Source of the DNA: Acidobacteriota bacterium
GTDB lineage: Bacteria > Acidobacteriota > Terriglobia > Acidiferrales > UBA7541
Reading direction: 5' to 3'
Assembly: GCA_013289855.1 (NCBI GenBank)
Contig: JABCZD010000002.1
Span: 372,001 to 436,000 of the forward strand
DNA: 64,000 bases
Positions 63,316 to 64,000 of this stretch are shown here, piece after piece (the first letter of the stretch is position 1; each line of letters opens with the position of its first letter). Made by a program: the position numbers and the translations under genes. Under the pieces are notes generated by a model that did no database searches, was not told the origin of the DNA, and saw only the letters and a program-made list of their open reading frames with translations.

Positions 63316-64000
63316 TCATCGCTCGTCCTCGGAATGATCTTCGCGTTTGTCGCGTTTCCTCATGCGCTGGATAAACCGGACAGGGGTGCCCACGAAATCA
63401 AACTTGGCGCGCAATTCATTTTCGAGAAAGCGCTGATAACTGAAATGCAGCGGCTCTTTCTGGTTGGTGAAAATCAAGAAGGTGGGCGGAGCGGTCTTAG
63501 CCTGCGTGATGTAATAGATGCGCACCGGACGCGCCTTCGGCGTGGTCCCACGCTGCAGGTCGACTTCGTCTTTCAGCCAATTATTGAGCGCAGGTGTTGA
63601 AATTTTTCGCCGTCGCGCTTCTGCGCACTGATTAATCAGCGGATACAGCTTCTGCGTGCGGTCACCGGTTTTTGCCGACAAGAAAACAATCGGCGCGTAA
63701 CTAAGAAATTTTAGCTTCCCGCGCACCATTTTTTCGTAATCGATGAGCAGACGATCTTTCGCGGCATCACCAAACGTATGCTTCACGCCGGGCACGCGCC
63801 GGCGCTCACCCTTGGCGCTGGCGTCATCGCGCGCAGATGCCAATCCCGCCGCGCCAACCGCCAAATCCCATTTGTTCATCACGATCACCACTGAGCGCCC
63901 GGACTCTTCCGCGTAACTCGCAATCGTCGCATCGCCCTGCGTGACACCGTGCTCCGCGTCCACCACCAGCAGCGCCACATCGCAGCGTTCCAGCCCGCGC
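63316..64000 (-). CDS. der: Ribosome-assembly GTPase Der (EngA), C-terminal part, cut by window edge
   Basis: About 228 residues visible; the gene runs beyond position 64000. Part of the second G domain: LVVDAEHGVTQGDATIASYAEESGRSVVIVMNKWDLA (G4 motif NKWD), FLSAKTG (G5), then the KH-like domain (ALNNWLKDEV, YYITQAKTAPPTFLIFTN, YQRFLENELRAKFDFVGTPVRF). Der acts in 50S ribosome subunit assembly. A segment GAAGLASARDDASAKGERRRVPGVKHTFGDAAK after NKWD is longer than usual. The basic tail RMRKRDKREDHSEDER is normal for the family. Confidence 0.95.
   Translation of the reverse strand, partial: RGLERCDVALLVVDAEHGVTQGDATIASYAEESGRSVVIVMNKWDLAVGAAGLASARDDASAKGERRRVPGVKHTFGDAAKDRLLIDYEKMVRGKLKFLSYAPIVFLSAKTGDRTQKLYPLINQCAEARRRKISTPALNNWLKDEVDLQRGTTPKARPVRIYYITQAKTAPPTFLIFTNQKEPLHFSYQRFLENELRAKFDFVGTPVRFIQRMRKRDKREDHSEDER

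Overview
The window looks like chromosomal DNA of an Acidobacteriota member. The signs are a high-GC genome (by eye), two very large Oar-type TonB-dependent receptors with an N-terminal carboxypeptidase-regulatory-like domain, tandem DUF3857/transglutaminase-fold proteins, a VWFA-related protein, a CRTAC1 (FG-GAP/ASPIC) protein and Rho-independent terminators. The species cannot be fixed from sequence alone. I see no phage, insertion sequence or CRISPR array.

Layout. 1-2.8 kb: NtrY/NtrC-like two-component pair; the kinase is cut by the window edge and frameshifted. 2.9-7.9 kb: envelope-stress-type cluster (XRE regulator, NfeD-like protein, flotillin, an unannotated 48-aa membrane microprotein, PspA, polysaccharide deacetylase, zinc-ribbon protein). 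7.9-12.9 kb: small proteins, rhomboid protease, OPT transporter and several families of short dispersed repeats. 12.9-19.5 kb: tandem DUF3857 proteins (one without the catalytic residues), YqeY, SerA. 19.5-36.8 kb: glycan-use region with two TonB receptors, a LacI repressor, a GH30 glycosidase, three candidate LacI operators, a TPR protein, a double pectate-lyase-3 (GH55-like) protein and CRTAC1; tRNA-Pro(CGG) lies inside it. 36.8-43.3 kb: NAD-linked formate dehydrogenase operon with an OFA-type transporter and its small subunit. 44-48.8 kb: LacI plus an arabinose-type operon (FucI-like isomerase, FGGY kinase, AraD-like epimerase). 48.9-52.3 kb: SurE, an MSOX/SolA-like flavin oxidase, a membrane GGDEF protein. 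52.6-56.4 kb: SIS-domain sugar-phosphate enzyme, APC permease and LacI behind a perfect-arm palindrome. 56.5-64 kb: VWA protein, a His-rich membrane/TPR protein, ClC channel, proline dehydrogenase, tRNA-Pro(GGG), MerR regulator and the C-terminal part of Der.

The most notable system is the formate dehydrogenase. The catalytic gene contains an in-frame UGA at the exact active-site selenocysteine position, followed at the expected distance by a SECIS-like hairpin, so the usual gene call would wrongly break it in two. The N-terminal Fe-S part of the alpha subunit, including the [4Fe-4S] domain that normally starts the molybdopterin protein, is encoded separately at the other end of the operon, with a NuoE-NuoF fusion gene between: a split and permuted alpha subunit. 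A second theme is three LacI-family repressors, each near candidate operators built on a shared AAACGATT core but with different outer arms. Two genes too short for routine calling were found by reading the sequence: the flotillin/PspA microprotein (5841-5987) and the MFS small subunit (41693-41872).
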